Positions 1 to 7,234 are shown, numbered from the stretch's first letter. The stretch: DNA of 11,924 nt from Erysipelotrichaceae bacterium (GCA_900759455.1 CAAEVI010000077.1:1-11924), one strand, 5' to 3'. Made by a program: numbers and translations. Notes: generated from the letters alone by a model not told the origin.

Positions 1-232
1 CGGTGCAATGAGAGGGGCGAAGATTAATTTCTTCCCTCTACTCTATTCTTGAACCAGGTGAGAAGTGCAGTGCGGACAGGCCGAGATGCAGAGGATTTGC
101 TGCAGATAAGCTGAGATCATATCCGATATAGAGTGCCTGAGAAAGATGAACCACATTCGATTCGTCTTGTTACATAATTGTGACCAGGCATGGACAATAA
201 GGATCCTTAAGGTCAATGAGTTATTGAATATT
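1..232. other. Leading intergenic region with local hairpin potential, no gene recognised
   Basis: No convincing coding frame is present on either strand. Pairing is visible. Bases 11-15 and 19-23 (AGAGG, GAAGA) can pair with 30-39 (TCTTCCCTCT), closing a 6-base loop with a 3-base bulge. TGCAG at 87-91 can pair with CTGCA at 100-104, and CAGGC at 77-81 with GCCTG at 135-139, enclosing that hairpin. It could be the tail of an untranslated RNA or leader that starts before the window. I compared it by eye with lysine, magnesium and T-box leaders, SRP RNA and RNase P RNA and could not match any of them. No T-rich tail follows the first hairpin, so it is not an obvious terminator. Confidence 0.3.
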
Positions 233-261
233 TTGTAATAAGCAGTTTTTTATGCTAAGAT
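233..261 (+). promoter_or_regulatory. Extended -10 sigma-A promoter for the 83-aa protein
   Basis: A -35 element TTGTAA (233-238) is followed by a 17-bp spacer and the -10 element TAAGAT (256-261), preceded by the TG of an extended -10 (253-254). Transcription would start near 268, leaving a leader of about 95 nt before the ATG at 363. Confidence 0.6.
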
Positions 262-362
262 GACATCAAATAAAAGGATGCATAAATTCTAAAAATCCTG
301 CTGTTTTTAAGTAATAAATGAAAAAAACAGGACATATACGCAGAGAAAATAGGAGCAACACA

Positions 363-614
363 ATGAGGAAAAAAATCGAACCATTCGTCGATGATGAAGA
401 AATGGAGACCCGTCAGGAGAAACCGTATGAACCGGTGTCAGATGAAGAGTTAGACGTAATGATGCGTTGGTATGAATTAGCTTTTTATTTGGAAAAAAAT
501 CCGGACGGGAGTATTAAAGAACCATATAAAATCGTTGATGGAGCACCGGACTGGTGTCCGGCGATGCTGGAACAATGGATACAAGCTCGTAAAGAAGGAT
601 TTAAGGTTCCTTGA
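363..614 (+). CDS. Small acidic hypothetical protein, 83 aa
   Basis: I do not recognise this protein. The ATG at 363 is chosen because AGGAG (351-355) sits 7 nt upstream; an in-frame ATG at 318 would add 15 residues but has no good ribosome binding site. After a basic start (MRKK), the N-terminal half is strongly acidic (VDDEEMET, then VSDEELD), followed by a W/Y-rich stretch, a probable turn around NPDGS and a C-terminal DWCPAMLEQWIQ segment that looks amphipathic. There is no signal peptide or membrane helix; a small soluble cytoplasmic protein is likely. It stands alone between its own promoter (233-261) and terminator (632-656), so it is a monocistronic unit. That framing and the clean binding site make it a believable gene; its function is unknown. 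Confidence 0.72.
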   Translation: MRKKIEPFVDDEEMETRQEKPYEPVSDEELDVMMRWYELAFYLEKNPDGSIKEPYKIVDGAPDWCPAMLEQWIQARKEGFKVP

Positions 615-631
615 AATTATGATTTGAAGAT

Positions 632-656
632 AGCACTCTTAAACAGAGTGCTTTTT
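632..656 (+). terminator. Rho-independent terminator after the 83-aa gene
   Basis: A perfect 8-bp stem AGCACTCT (632-639) / AGAGTGCT (645-652) closes a 5-base loop and runs into a T tract (652-656). It lies 17 nt after the stop codon. Confidence 0.8.
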
Positions 657-916
657 CAGTGGAAGAGCATGTTCTATGCAAAAGATTACAGAGGAGCAGG
701 TACGTAAGTAAATGCATGGATGGCAGCTTGTCGTCATGTCTGTGTTTACTGCGGTGTGTTTGAATATGGTATACTAATACATATTTTATGTGATGAGATA
801 AACAATCTGTGTTGTCATCAGTAAATGTATATGAAACAGCGTATGGGGTTTGTGTTAGAATGTGAAAAACAGTTGATTTGCTCATAAGGCGCTGAAGGAC
901 GATAAGGAGGGAACCT
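657..916. promoter_or_regulatory. Intergenic region upstream of sbcD with two candidate extended -10 promoters
   Basis: Two possible -10 elements are visible. One is TATACT (770-775) with TG at 767-768 and a poor TTTACT (745-750) at 19 bp. The other is TAGAAT (856-861) with TG at 853-854 and a weak -35 TGAAAC (832-837) at 18 bp. The second lies about 55 bp before sbcD and is the better candidate for its promoter. Two tiny back-to-back reading frames (676-711 and 712-777) lie here without good ribosome binding sites. No other gene is seen. Confidence 0.45.
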
Positions 917-2041
917 ATGAAATTTTTACATCTTTCTGATCTTCATCTGGGAAAGGTCGTCCGCGGTTTTTCTATGTTGGAGGATCAGCGTTATCTGTTG
1001 TCGCAGGTCGTGCAGGCGGCATCAGATCATCAGGTGGATGCTGTGATCATTGCCGGTGACGTTTATGACAAGCATTTTCCGCCGGAGGAAGCGGTCCAGC
1101 TTTTAGATGATTTTTTAAGCGAGCTGAGCCGCCTTCGTATTTCGATCTTGATCATTGCCGGTAATCATGACAGCCGTGTTCGTCTGCAGTTTGGCTCCCG
1201 TCTGCTGCGTCATCAGTCACTGTATATCGTTTCTTCGCTGAAAGAGGCGCTGGAACCGATCGTGCTGAAGGATGCTTACGGAGAAGTAAATTTTTATCTG
1301 CTTCCTTATGTGAAGCCTGCTTATGTTCGTGCTTTTCTGCAGCAGGAGGTCAAAACGTATCAGGAAAGTGTCGATCTGATGATCCGGGCCATGCACATCG
1401 ATACATCTAAACGCAATGTATTGGCTGCCCATCAGTTTGTCAGCGGTGCCCAGACGTGTGATTCGGAAAGTTCCCTAAGCAGTGTGGGAGGACTGGATGC
1501 CGTTCAGGCTGAAAGCTTTTTTGATTTTGACTATACGGCACTCGGTCATCTGCATTCTCCTCAGCAGATCAAGCGTTCGACGATTCGCTATGGCGGTTCG
1601 CTGATGAAATACTCATTGTCGGAGGCACATCAGAAGAAACAGATCGTCATGGTCGAAATGAAAGAAAAAGGCGAAACAGATGTTTCTTTTCTTCCGTTTG
1701 TTTTTCTTCATGATCTTCGAGAATGCAAAGGCAGTTATGATGAGGTGATGGCCATGGGATTTGTTGATGAGCATAAAGAAGATTATATGCATATCACTTT
1801 GACAGACGAGCATCCGATCGCAGATGCCAAAGCGCGTCTGAATACGGTCTATCCGAATATCATGGAGCTCTCTTATGATAATCTGCGTACGACACAGCAG
1901 CAGATCATCCGATCCGAACAGGAGCGTACGCCGCTGGAGCTGGTAAATGATCTGTATGAACTGCAAAATAATCAGCCGATGGATGAGCAGCAGATAACAC
2001 TGATCCGACAACTGCTGGAAGAAACGGAGGAAAGCGAATGA
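917..2041 (+). CDS. sbcD: Exonuclease subunit SbcD (Mre11-type nuclease)
   Basis: This 374-aa protein is the nuclease half of the SbcCD complex, the bacterial counterpart of Mre11-Rad50, which opens hairpins and processes double-strand ends at stalled or palindromic DNA. The metallophosphoesterase motifs are in order and intact: D8-x-H10 (SDLHLGK), G47-D48 to D51 (AGDVYD), G82-N-H-D85 (AGNHDSR), H172 (AAHQF) and G210-H-x-H213 (GHLHS), the ligands of the two-metal centre. The C-terminal third should be the capping and SbcC-binding part. Length is close to the usual 370-400 aa. The ATG at 917 follows AAGGAGG (904-910) at 6-nt spacing. The stop overlaps the sbcC start in ATGA (2038-2041), so the two are translationally coupled. 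Confidence 0.96.
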   Translation: MKFLHLSDLHLGKVVRGFSMLEDQRYLLSQVVQAASDHQVDAVIIAGDVYDKHFPPEEAVQLLDDFLSELSRLRISILIIAGNHDSRVRLQFGSRLLRHQSLYIVSSLKEALEPIVLKDAYGEVNFYLLPYVKPAYVRAFLQQEVKTYQESVDLMIRAMHIDTSKRNVLAAHQFVSGAQTCDSESSLSSVGGLDAVQAESFFDFDYTALGHLHSPQQIKRSTIRYGGSLMKYSLSEAHQKKQIVMVEMKEKGETDVSFLPFVFLHDLRECKGSYDEVMAMGFVDEHKEDYMHITLTDEHPIADAKARLNTVYPNIMELSYDNLRTTQQQIIRSEQERTPLELVNDLYELQNNQPMDEQQITLIRQLLEETEESE

Positions 2042-4800
2042 AGATCCTGAAATTGTCTATGTGCGGATTTGGGCCGTATGCGAAACAGACAGAGATTGAT
2101 TTTACTGTTTTTACGGAAAATGCACTGTATCTGATCAGCGGAAGCACCGGTGCCGGGAAGACGATGATCTTTGATGCCATCGTATTTGCTTTGTATGGTG
2201 AAGCGAGCGGGTCACTGCGAAATGCGTCCATGTTTCGTTCACTGTATGCCGGTTTAAAGGATCCGACGTATGTCGAGCTTACTTTTTCCTGTCATGAAAC
2301 GACCTATCAGGTGCACCGCAATCCGGCTTATGAACGGGCGGCATTGCGGGGAAGCAAAACGACGACGGAAAAAGCGGATGCATGGATCAAGACGGGCGAT
2401 CAGGTGCTTGCCAGCGGCTATGAGGAAACGACGAAAAAAGTAGAGAGCATTTTATCGCTGGATGTCGATCAGTATCGTCAGATTGCCATGCTGGCGCAGG
2501 GAGACTTTCAGCGCATGCTGTTTGCACAGACAAAAGACCGTGAGAAGATCTTCCGGCATTTGTTCCATACGCAGCGTTATGCGAAAATACAGGAACGGCT
2601 GCGGGAAATAGAACACGAAAATGAAGAAAAGATGCGAAGACATAAGGAGGAACAGCTGTTGACGCTTCGTCAGGTACAGTGTGATGCATTGTCTCAGCAG
2701 CAGCTGCAGGATTATATTGACCTGCAGGGAAACTGTGATGACGCATTGGCGGCGGCGTTTGTCAAGAAACTGACGGAAGCGGATGAACAGCGTCAGAAAA
2801 CGCTGCAGGAACAGATGCAAAAGCTGGAAAAAGAACTGGATGAAGCAAAGTCGGCCATCGAAAAGAAAAAACGCCGCGATCAGCTGCTGCTTCAGCAGGA
2901 GGAAACAAAAAAAGAAAAGGAAATACTGTGCCGGCGGGCGGCTGCTCTGGAAGGCGAGAGAGAAATAAACAGAAAGAAACAGGAAGAAATCGTTGAACTG
3001 CAAAAAGAGCAGGCGGTCATCAGACAGGAAGAAAAACGGCTGCAGCAGCTGGAAGAGGATCAACGAAAACTGTTTCAGGAAGAGAAAAGATATGAGCAGC
3101 TGTGTCTGCAGCATAAAAAAAGACAGGAACGGCTGCAGCATTTTGTGAGCGAGCTCGAACAGAACCGGAAAGAAAGTGTTTCGCTGGAGGTGGTCAGAGA
3201 ACAGGAAAAGCATCTGCAGCTGGAGCGAAAACAGCTGGAGCAGGAAAGCCTGCAGGCGGATCAGCTGCAGAAACATTTCCATACAATCGTTTCTCTTCGT
3301 GAGGATATTCAAGACGGACAGAAACGTTATGCCCGTTTTCAGCAGTCTTATCAGAAGGAAAATGCATTATATCTGACAATGGAACAGCGCTTTTTTGACA
3401 GTCAGGCCGGCGTGCTGGCAAAAACGCTGAAAGAAGGTGTTCCTTGTCCGGTCTGCGGTTCGACAAAGCATCCTTCGCCGGCAGCGTGGAAGCAGGAAGA
3501 TGTGGATCAGGAAGCATTGAAACAACAGCGTCAGCAAAGTGATCGAAGAAGAAAAGAAGTGGAACAGGCGGCACAGAAACTGCGTCAGCTGCAGGTACAG
3601 GAACAAGAGAAGACAAAATCGCTTTTGCAGATGCTGGATCCGGCAGCAAAAGATCTGGACGAAGCTATGTCTGTACTGAAAGAAAAAGAGGAGAGCCTGC
3701 GGAAACAAAAGCATCTGCTGGAAGAAAAACAACGACAGCTGCTGCAGACAATCCAAGAACAGCTGCAGCGTGAACAGCGCCGGCAAAAACTGGAAACAGA
3801 AATTACGAAAGAACAGGAACAGCTGGCAGAACAGGAAAAACAGATCGGGCAGCTGAACGGCAGCAACCAGAGCCGGAAAGAGAATATAGAAAAACAAAAA
3901 ACACAGCTGCGTTTTCCGAAACTGTCGCTCGTGCAGGAACATCAGAAAACACTGAGCGAAAAAATCGGTAAACTGCAGAGGGAATGGGATGCATTTGTCA
4001 GAGCGGATGAAAAAGCCAAAGCAGATCTGCAGCTTATCTGCGGCCGCGAAAAGACGATCGAACAAGATATCAAAGCGATGCAGACAATCGAAGCTGCGGC
4101 GGATCTGCCACAACGGGCGCAGCAGCTGCAGGATGAGAAAAACCGGATAGCGCAACAGGAACGTCAGTGTACCCTGCGTCTGGAGACAAATAAACGGATG
4201 TATCAAAAGCTTAGTGATCTGGTCGCGGCCTGGCAGAAAGAGCTGAGACAGATGCAGGGCATTCAGACGCTGAGCGATACGATGAACGGCATGCTTGCGG
4301 AGAAGGAGCGCATTACGCTGGAATCTTTCGTGCAGCAGAGTTATTTTGAGAGGATCCTGTCCTATGCCAATCTGCGGTTGCTGCAGATGAGTCAGGGACA
4401 ATACGAACTTCGCCGGGAAGAAAAGGGATCGCGTCGTTCAAAGAGCGGGCTGGACCTTTGCATACTGGATCATCATTCGGCCTCCACGCGCAATGTCCGT
4501 ACGCTGTCCGGCGGGGAAAGCTTTCTGGCATCACTGGCACTTGCCCTAGGGATGTCGGATGAAATCGCAAACAGCATTGGCGGCATCATGATCGAATCAA
4601 TGTTCATCGATGAGGGATTCGGTACTCTGGATGATGAAGCGCTGCAGCAGGCGATGAAAGTGCTGCAGTCTTTGACGCAGGGACAAAGAACGATCGGCAT
4701 TATCTCCCATGTCAGTGAGCTGAAGGAACAGGTGGAGCAGCAGCTGCTCATCCGCAAAGATATGGATGGAATCAGTCATGTAAAAATGCAAAGGGCCTAA
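2038..4800 (+). CDS. sbcC: Exonuclease subunit SbcC (Rad50-type SMC ATPase)
   Basis: This 920-aa ATPase partners SbcD; ATP binding clamps DNA ends and controls the nuclease. The N-terminal half of the ATPase head carries the opening FGPYA motif, Walker A GSTGAGKT (35-42) and a Q-loop QGDFQ around Q154. A long Q/E/K/R-rich coiled coil runs from about 180 to 760, broken near the middle by the zinc hook C470-P-V-C473, where two molecules join through a metal. The C-terminal half-head has the ABC signature LSGGES (823-828), Walker B MFIDEG (855-860), the D-loop TLD (863-865) and the switch histidine H891. It is shorter than the E. coli (about 1050) and B. subtilis (about 1130) proteins, so the coiled-coil arms are shorter. 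All catalytic elements are present. The start overlaps the sbcD stop by 4 bp. Confidence 0.96.
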   Translation: MKILKLSMCGFGPYAKQTEIDFTVFTENALYLISGSTGAGKTMIFDAIVFALYGEASGSLRNASMFRSLYAGLKDPTYVELTFSCHETTYQVHRNPAYERAALRGSKTTTEKADAWIKTGDQVLASGYEETTKKVESILSLDVDQYRQIAMLAQGDFQRMLFAQTKDREKIFRHLFHTQRYAKIQERLREIEHENEEKMRRHKEEQLLTLRQVQCDALSQQQLQDYIDLQGNCDDALAAAFVKKLTEADEQRQKTLQEQMQKLEKELDEAKSAIEKKKRRDQLLLQQEETKKEKEILCRRAAALEGEREINRKKQEEIVELQKEQAVIRQEEKRLQQLEEDQRKLFQEEKRYEQLCLQHKKRQERLQHFVSELEQNRKESVSLEVVREQEKHLQLERKQLEQESLQADQLQKHFHTIVSLREDIQDGQKRYARFQQSYQKENALYLTMEQRFFDSQAGVLAKTLKEGVPCPVCGSTKHPSPAAWKQEDVDQEALKQQRQQSDRRRKEVEQAAQKLRQLQVQEQEKTKSLLQMLDPAAKDLDEAMSVLKEKEESLRKQKHLLEEKQRQLLQTIQEQLQREQRRQKLETEITKEQEQLAEQEKQIGQLNGSNQSRKENIEKQKTQLRFPKLSLVQEHQKTLSEKIGKLQREWDAFVRADEKAKADLQLICGREKTIEQDIKAMQTIEAAADLPQRAQQLQDEKNRIAQQERQCTLRLETNKRMYQKLSDLVAAWQKELRQMQGIQTLSDTMNGMLAEKERITLESFVQQSYFERILSYANLRLLQMSQGQYELRREEKGSRRSKSGLDLCILDHHSASTRNVRTLSGGESFLASLALALGMSDEIANSIGGIMIESMFIDEGFGTLDDEALQQAMKVLQSLTQGQRTIGIISHVSELKEQVEQQLLIRKDMDGISHVKMQRA

Positions 4801-4808
4801 GATTTGTT

Positions 4809-4837
4809 TCAACATTTCCAATAAAATGTGATATTCT
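4809..4837 (+). promoter_or_regulatory. Extended -10 promoter for the EamA-family transporter
   Basis: TCAACA (4809-4814), a 17-bp spacer and TATTCT (4832-4837), with TG at 4829-4830, lie just after the sbcC stop. Transcription would begin near 4844, giving a leader of about 20 nt. A weak AT hairpin (ACATTT 4812-4817 / AAATGT 4824-4829) overlaps it and is not a credible terminator. Readthrough from sbcC is therefore also possible. Confidence 0.45.
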
Positions 4838-4863
4838 TGTATCGGAATTTTGAGGTGAACATC

Positions 4864-5679
4864 ATGTTGAATCTGTTATTGGCCATTGCCTGCAGCACAG
4901 CTGTATCCAGTGTGCTTCGCTGCAGCGAGGATAAGATCAGCAGTCCTTTCGGACTGCTGGTCATGAATTATCTTGCCTGTTCGCTTTGTGCTTTCGCATT
5001 CTGCGGATCTTTTCAGGCAGATGCTGTCAGTTTCGGCTGCGGCATTGTCATGGGGCTTTTGCTGGTGGTCAGCTTGTTGCTTTTGCAGTATAATCTGTCA
5101 CACAACGGGGTCGTTTTATCCAGTTTGTTCAGCCGTCTCGGTGTCGGCGTACCGATCCTGCTGTCGATCCTGTTGTTTCATGAGATGCCTTCCGTGCTGC
5201 AATGGATAGGCATCTGCCTCGCTGCCGCGGCAATCATTTTTTTGAACCGGAAAAAAGAGGAACAGCTTTCTTTTCACTTTTCTTTGCTGCTTTTGCTGCT
5301 GTGCAACGGCACCTGTGATGCGATGAATAAAATATATGATGTCTTCGGTCAGGCACAGCTGAATTCACAGTTTTTGTTCATTGCGTTTGTCTGCGCTTTG
5401 CTGCTGGCCGTCGTATTGATGATCCATCGCAGGGAACGTATCGGAAAAAAAGAGGCCGTGTTTGGACTGCTGGTGGGAGTTCCTAATTATTTTTCTTCCC
5501 GTTTTCTGCTGTATGCGCTGAAAGATGTGCCGGCAGTGATCGCTTATCCGACCTACAGCGTGACGACAATTGTCCTGCTGTCGTTGATCGGTGTCTTTAT
5601 TTATCATGAAAAGATCACGAAAAGTCTGGGCATCGGCATGGCTGCGATCGTTACGGCGATTGCTTTGCTGAATCTGTGA
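4864..5679 (+). CDS. EamA/DMT-family membrane transporter
   Basis: This 271-aa, very hydrophobic protein fits the drug/metabolite transporter superfamily: about ten membrane helices in two repeated halves of roughly 135 residues. Each half ends in the typical pattern of a helix, a short acidic loop (LLFHEMPS in the first half, FIYHEKIT in the second), another helix and then LN. Such proteins are secondary carriers for small metabolites or amino acids in the cytoplasmic membrane; the substrate cannot be read from the sequence. The ATG at 4864 is chosen because GAGGTG (4852-4857) lies 6 nt upstream; an upstream GTG at 4828 would fall inside the promoter. It is probably a single-gene unit ending at the bidirectional terminator 5705-5732. 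Confidence 0.88.
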   Translation: MLNLLLAIACSTAVSSVLRCSEDKISSPFGLLVMNYLACSLCAFAFCGSFQADAVSFGCGIVMGLLLVVSLLLLQYNLSHNGVVLSSLFSRLGVGVPILLSILLFHEMPSVLQWIGICLAAAAIIFLNRKKEEQLSFHFSLLLLLLCNGTCDAMNKIYDVFGQAQLNSQFLFIAFVCALLLAVVLMIHRRERIGKKEAVFGLLVGVPNYFSSRFLLYALKDVPAVIAYPTYSVTTIVLLSLIGVFIYHEKITKSLGIGMAAIVTAIALLNL

Positions 5680-5704
5680 AAATCAGGAACAAGATCATGA
5701 AATG

Positions 5705-5732
5705 AAAAAGAACCGGCGTTCCGGTTCTTTTT
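5705..5732. terminator. Symmetric bidirectional terminator
   Basis: A perfect 12-bp inverted repeat (AAAAAGAACCGG 5705-5716 / CCGGTTCTTTTT 5721-5732) closes a CGTT tetraloop. The flanking A and T tracts give a T tail on either strand. It lies between the convergent transporter and pseudouridine synthase genes and should stop transcription from both. Confidence 0.92.
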
Positions 5733-5741
5733 ATGACTAAG

Positions 5742-6635
5742 TTATCGCATCAGTTTTTCCAGGTCGTCCGGCAGAGGACAGTTGATCTCAACGCTCTGCT
5801 GCAGCAGCGGATGATAGAAGCTGACCTGTGCGCTGTGAAGTGCCATTCTTCCGATGGTGTTGCCGCGATGACCGCCGTAAAGAGGATCGTTGACCAGCGG
5901 ATAACCGTGACCGCTGAGATGGACACGAATCTGATGCGTACGACCGCTTCCTAATGTACAGCGGATCAGGGAGCGGTCTTTCTTTTTGCAGTATCGCAGC
6001 AAAACTGCTTTGGTCCAGGCGCTTTTGCCTTTCGGATGCAGGATCATCCGGCGGGCGTCATGACGATCTCTGCCGATCGGATCAGCATAAATCTGTGCCT
6101 TTTGCGGAAAGCATCCGCGGACGACGGCAAGGTAACTGCGCCGGATTTCTTTGTTTTCCATCATATGATCCAGCAGCGGCTGCAGCAAAGGATATTTGCA
6201 GAAAAGCAGGATGCCGCTGGTTTCCACATCAAGACGATGCAGCGGATGGACGGGAACCTGCTGCTTTGCCTGATCGAAATAATGACGGACACAGTTGCAC
6301 AGGGTATGGTTTGTATTATTGCCGTCACTGTGTACCAGCATGCCTGCTTCTTTATTGACGATCAGCAGCAGTTCATCCTCATAGAGGATCTTTACAGGAT
6401 GATCCCAGGCGGCAATTTGATCGTCATTTTCAAAAGGGATGATGGTAAGGAGATCGCCGCTTTCCAGCATGCTTTTTTGCGAAAGCGGCTGCTGATTGCG
6501 ATAGATGTGTTTTTGGCTGTAACAGAGATAGCGTGTTTTGCGTGAGAAATGCAGCTGTTCCATGATCTTGTCACTGTCTGTGCTCTCTTGTATGGTCACC
6601 TGAAGCGCTCCCGCTTCGATCTTTAATTTCATCAT
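5742..6635 (-). CDS. RluA/RluD-family pseudouridine synthase
   Basis: This 297-aa enzyme would convert specific uridines in ribosomal (or possibly transfer) RNA to pseudouridine. An S4-like N-terminal RNA-binding region (about 1-75, with the typical SRKTR and SGDLLTI elements) is followed by the catalytic domain. The catalytic aspartate is D136 in HRLDVETSG (133-141), and the conserved GRTHQIR motif is at 231-237, followed by a typical GYPLVNDPLYGG stretch. Length matches the family. The first of two adjacent ATG codons (6635) is chosen: AAGGAG (minus strand, 6648-6643) lies 7 nt upstream of it. A consensus promoter lies directly upstream. The exact target site cannot be assigned, because several RluA paralogues occur in Bacillota. 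Confidence 0.93.
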   Translation of the reverse strand: MMKLKIEAGALQVTIQESTDSDKIMEQLHFSRKTRYLCYSQKHIYRNQQPLSQKSMLESGDLLTIIPFENDDQIAAWDHPVKILYEDELLLIVNKEAGMLVHSDGNNTNHTLCNCVRHYFDQAKQQVPVHPLHRLDVETSGILLFCKYPLLQPLLDHMMENKEIRRSYLAVVRGCFPQKAQIYADPIGRDRHDARRMILHPKGKSAWTKAVLLRYCKKKDRSLIRCTLGSGRTHQIRVHLSGHGYPLVNDPLYGGHRGNTIGRMALHSAQVSFYHPLLQQSVEINCPLPDDLEKLMR

Positions 6636-6663
6636 GTCGTTTCTCCTTTATCTGCTGTTTATC

Positions 6664-6692
6664 ATCTTATCCTGCGAAACCACGGATGTCAA
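6664..6692 (-). promoter_or_regulatory. Consensus promoter for the pseudouridine synthase gene
   Basis: On the minus strand, a perfect -35 TTGACA (6692-6687), a 17-bp spacer and TAAGAT (6669-6664) lie about 30 bp before the start codon. The leader would be about 20 nt. It is the strongest -35 of any promoter called in the window. Confidence 0.8.
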
Positions 6693-6757
6693 TGCAGGGA
6701 CATAAAAGCGATTTGACTCCCATTTGACAATGTTTAACATATCGTTTACGTGCTTTC

Positions 6758-6766
6758 TGCTACAAT
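6758..6766 (+). promoter_or_regulatory. Extended -10 promoter for the 30-aa membrane peptide
   Basis: TGCTACAAT (TG at 6758-6759, TACAAT at 6761-6766) is a good extended -10. No -35 match is found 16-18 bp upstream; the TTGACA at 6724-6729 is 31 bp away and so is not its partner. Transcription would start near 6773, only about 20 nt before the small gene. Confidence 0.5.
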
Positions 6767-6791
6767 GAAGATGAAAAAAGGGGGGCGAGGT

Positions 6792-6884
6792 ATGATCCTG
6801 GCAGCGGCCGTCGTGGCAGTTACGATGATTTTTGCTTCCAGAGAGCTGTATATCGAATGCAGCAACTGTAAAAGCAAACATTGA
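6792..6884 (+). CDS. 30-aa single-helix membrane peptide with C-terminal CxxC
   Basis: The frame opens with ATG at 6792 and stops at TGA 6882-6884. It encodes a hydrophobic helix (about residues 2-16: ILAAAVVAVTMIFA) followed by a short polar tail with C23-S-N-C26 and a basic end (KSKH). A G-rich Shine-Dalgarno (AAGGGGGG, 6778-6785) sits 6 nt upstream. The gene is framed by an extended -10 promoter and a hairpin with a T tail, which argues for a real small transcript. A single-pass membrane peptide with a cysteine pair in the cytoplasmic tail would fit this layout. It loosely resembles the short Cys-rich membrane proteins associated with FeoB, but those usually have more cysteines and I see no feoB here. 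Function is unknown. Confidence 0.5.
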   Translation: MILAAAVVAVTMIFASRELYIECSNCKSKH

Positions 6885-6885
6885 A

Positions 6886-6907
6886 AGAAAGAACGATTGT
6901 TCTTTTT
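6886..6907 (+). terminator. AT-rich hairpin terminator after the 30-aa gene
   Basis: AAAGAAC (6888-6894) pairs with GTTCTTT (6899-6905) around a GATT loop and continues into T's. The stem can extend by one wobble and one A-T pair. It lies directly after the stop codon. With only two G-C pairs in the core it may be leaky. Confidence 0.5.
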
Positions 6908-6911
6908 ATTA

Positions 6912-6939
6912 ATGTCAAATGTCAGGCTCATGTTATAAT
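6912..6939 (+). promoter_or_regulatory. Strong extended -10 promoter for the 84-aa membrane protein
   Basis: The perfect -10 TATAAT (6934-6939) has TG at 6931-6932 and a partial -35 ATGTCA (6912-6917) at 16 bp. Transcription would start around 6946, inside or just before the ribosome binding site, giving a leader of about 12 nt. This rules out the in-frame upstream ATG at 6919 as the start of the protein. Confidence 0.7.
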
Positions 6940-6957
6940 GAAGACAGAGGTGAGAAT

Positions 6958-7212
6958 ATGAAAAAGTCTGTATATTCTTATGTCGCATCTGTGCTTGTCT
7001 TTATTTTAGTATTTCTATCTGTATATGGGCTGTTTGCGTCTGTTTCAAATCAGCTTTACGGGGTAGTGGACCACTCTACGTCAAATATGATCGGCATCGT
7101 GCAGTGGATGGTTCTTTTGCTCTTGGTCGTTCCGCTTGATCTTGCACTTTGCATTCAGCTGCAGCAAAAACTGCAGGAAAGAGCGCTTGCCAAAGGACGT
7201 CTGAATCATTAA
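6958..7212 (+). CDS. 84-aa two-helix membrane protein, function unknown
   Basis: I do not recognise this family. The protein begins MKKSVYS, has a first membrane helix at about residues 6-27 and a second at about 44-67, a short loop between them (NQLYGVVDHSTSN) and a basic tail (KLQERALAKGRLNH) that is probably cytoplasmic and helical. By the positive-inside rule both ends would face the cytoplasm. The ATG at 6958 is chosen because GAGGTGA (6947-6953) precedes it and the strong promoter (-10 at 6934-6939) lies downstream of the earlier in-frame ATG at 6919. No terminator is seen after the TAA at 7210-7212, and the next promoter begins about 20 nt later, so readthrough into the superoxide reductase gene is possible. 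Confidence 0.75.
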   Translation: MKKSVYSYVASVLVFILVFLSVYGLFASVSNQLYGVVDHSTSNMIGIVQWMVLLLLVVPLDLALCIQLQQKLQERALAKGRLNH

Positions 7213-7234
7213 AAAATAATGTGGAGCATGTCAA

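Noticed and set aside
43..156. Minus-strand frame of 37 codons (longer if an alternative start is used) ending at 43-45
   Set aside because: The translation has no recognisable motif and no ribosome binding site, and the same DNA shows RNA-like pairing. Treated as chance.
601..885. 94-aa minus-strand reading frame upstream of sbcD
   Set aside because: It spans the terminator of the 83-aa gene and both candidate sbcD promoters, has a composition rich in His, Cys and Leu without domain pattern, and lacks a binding site.
2650..4160. Dense repetition of CAGCTG/CTGCAG-like hexamers in sbcC
   Set aside because: Explained by the Gln-Leu and Leu-Gln repeats of the coiled coil and preferred codons; it is not a DNA repeat element.
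2452..4401. Long minus-strand frames inside sbcC, including 286-aa and 344-aa ones
   Set aside because: They are F/L/Q-rich mirror frames of the Q/E/K-rich coiled coil of SbcC, produced by its codon bias.
7207..7234. Possible antisense promoter with TTGACA on the minus strand at 7234-7229
   Set aside because: The best -10 (TTTAAT) is at only 15 bp and has no TG extension. The TTGACA is simply the reverse complement of the repeated TGTCAAATG element.
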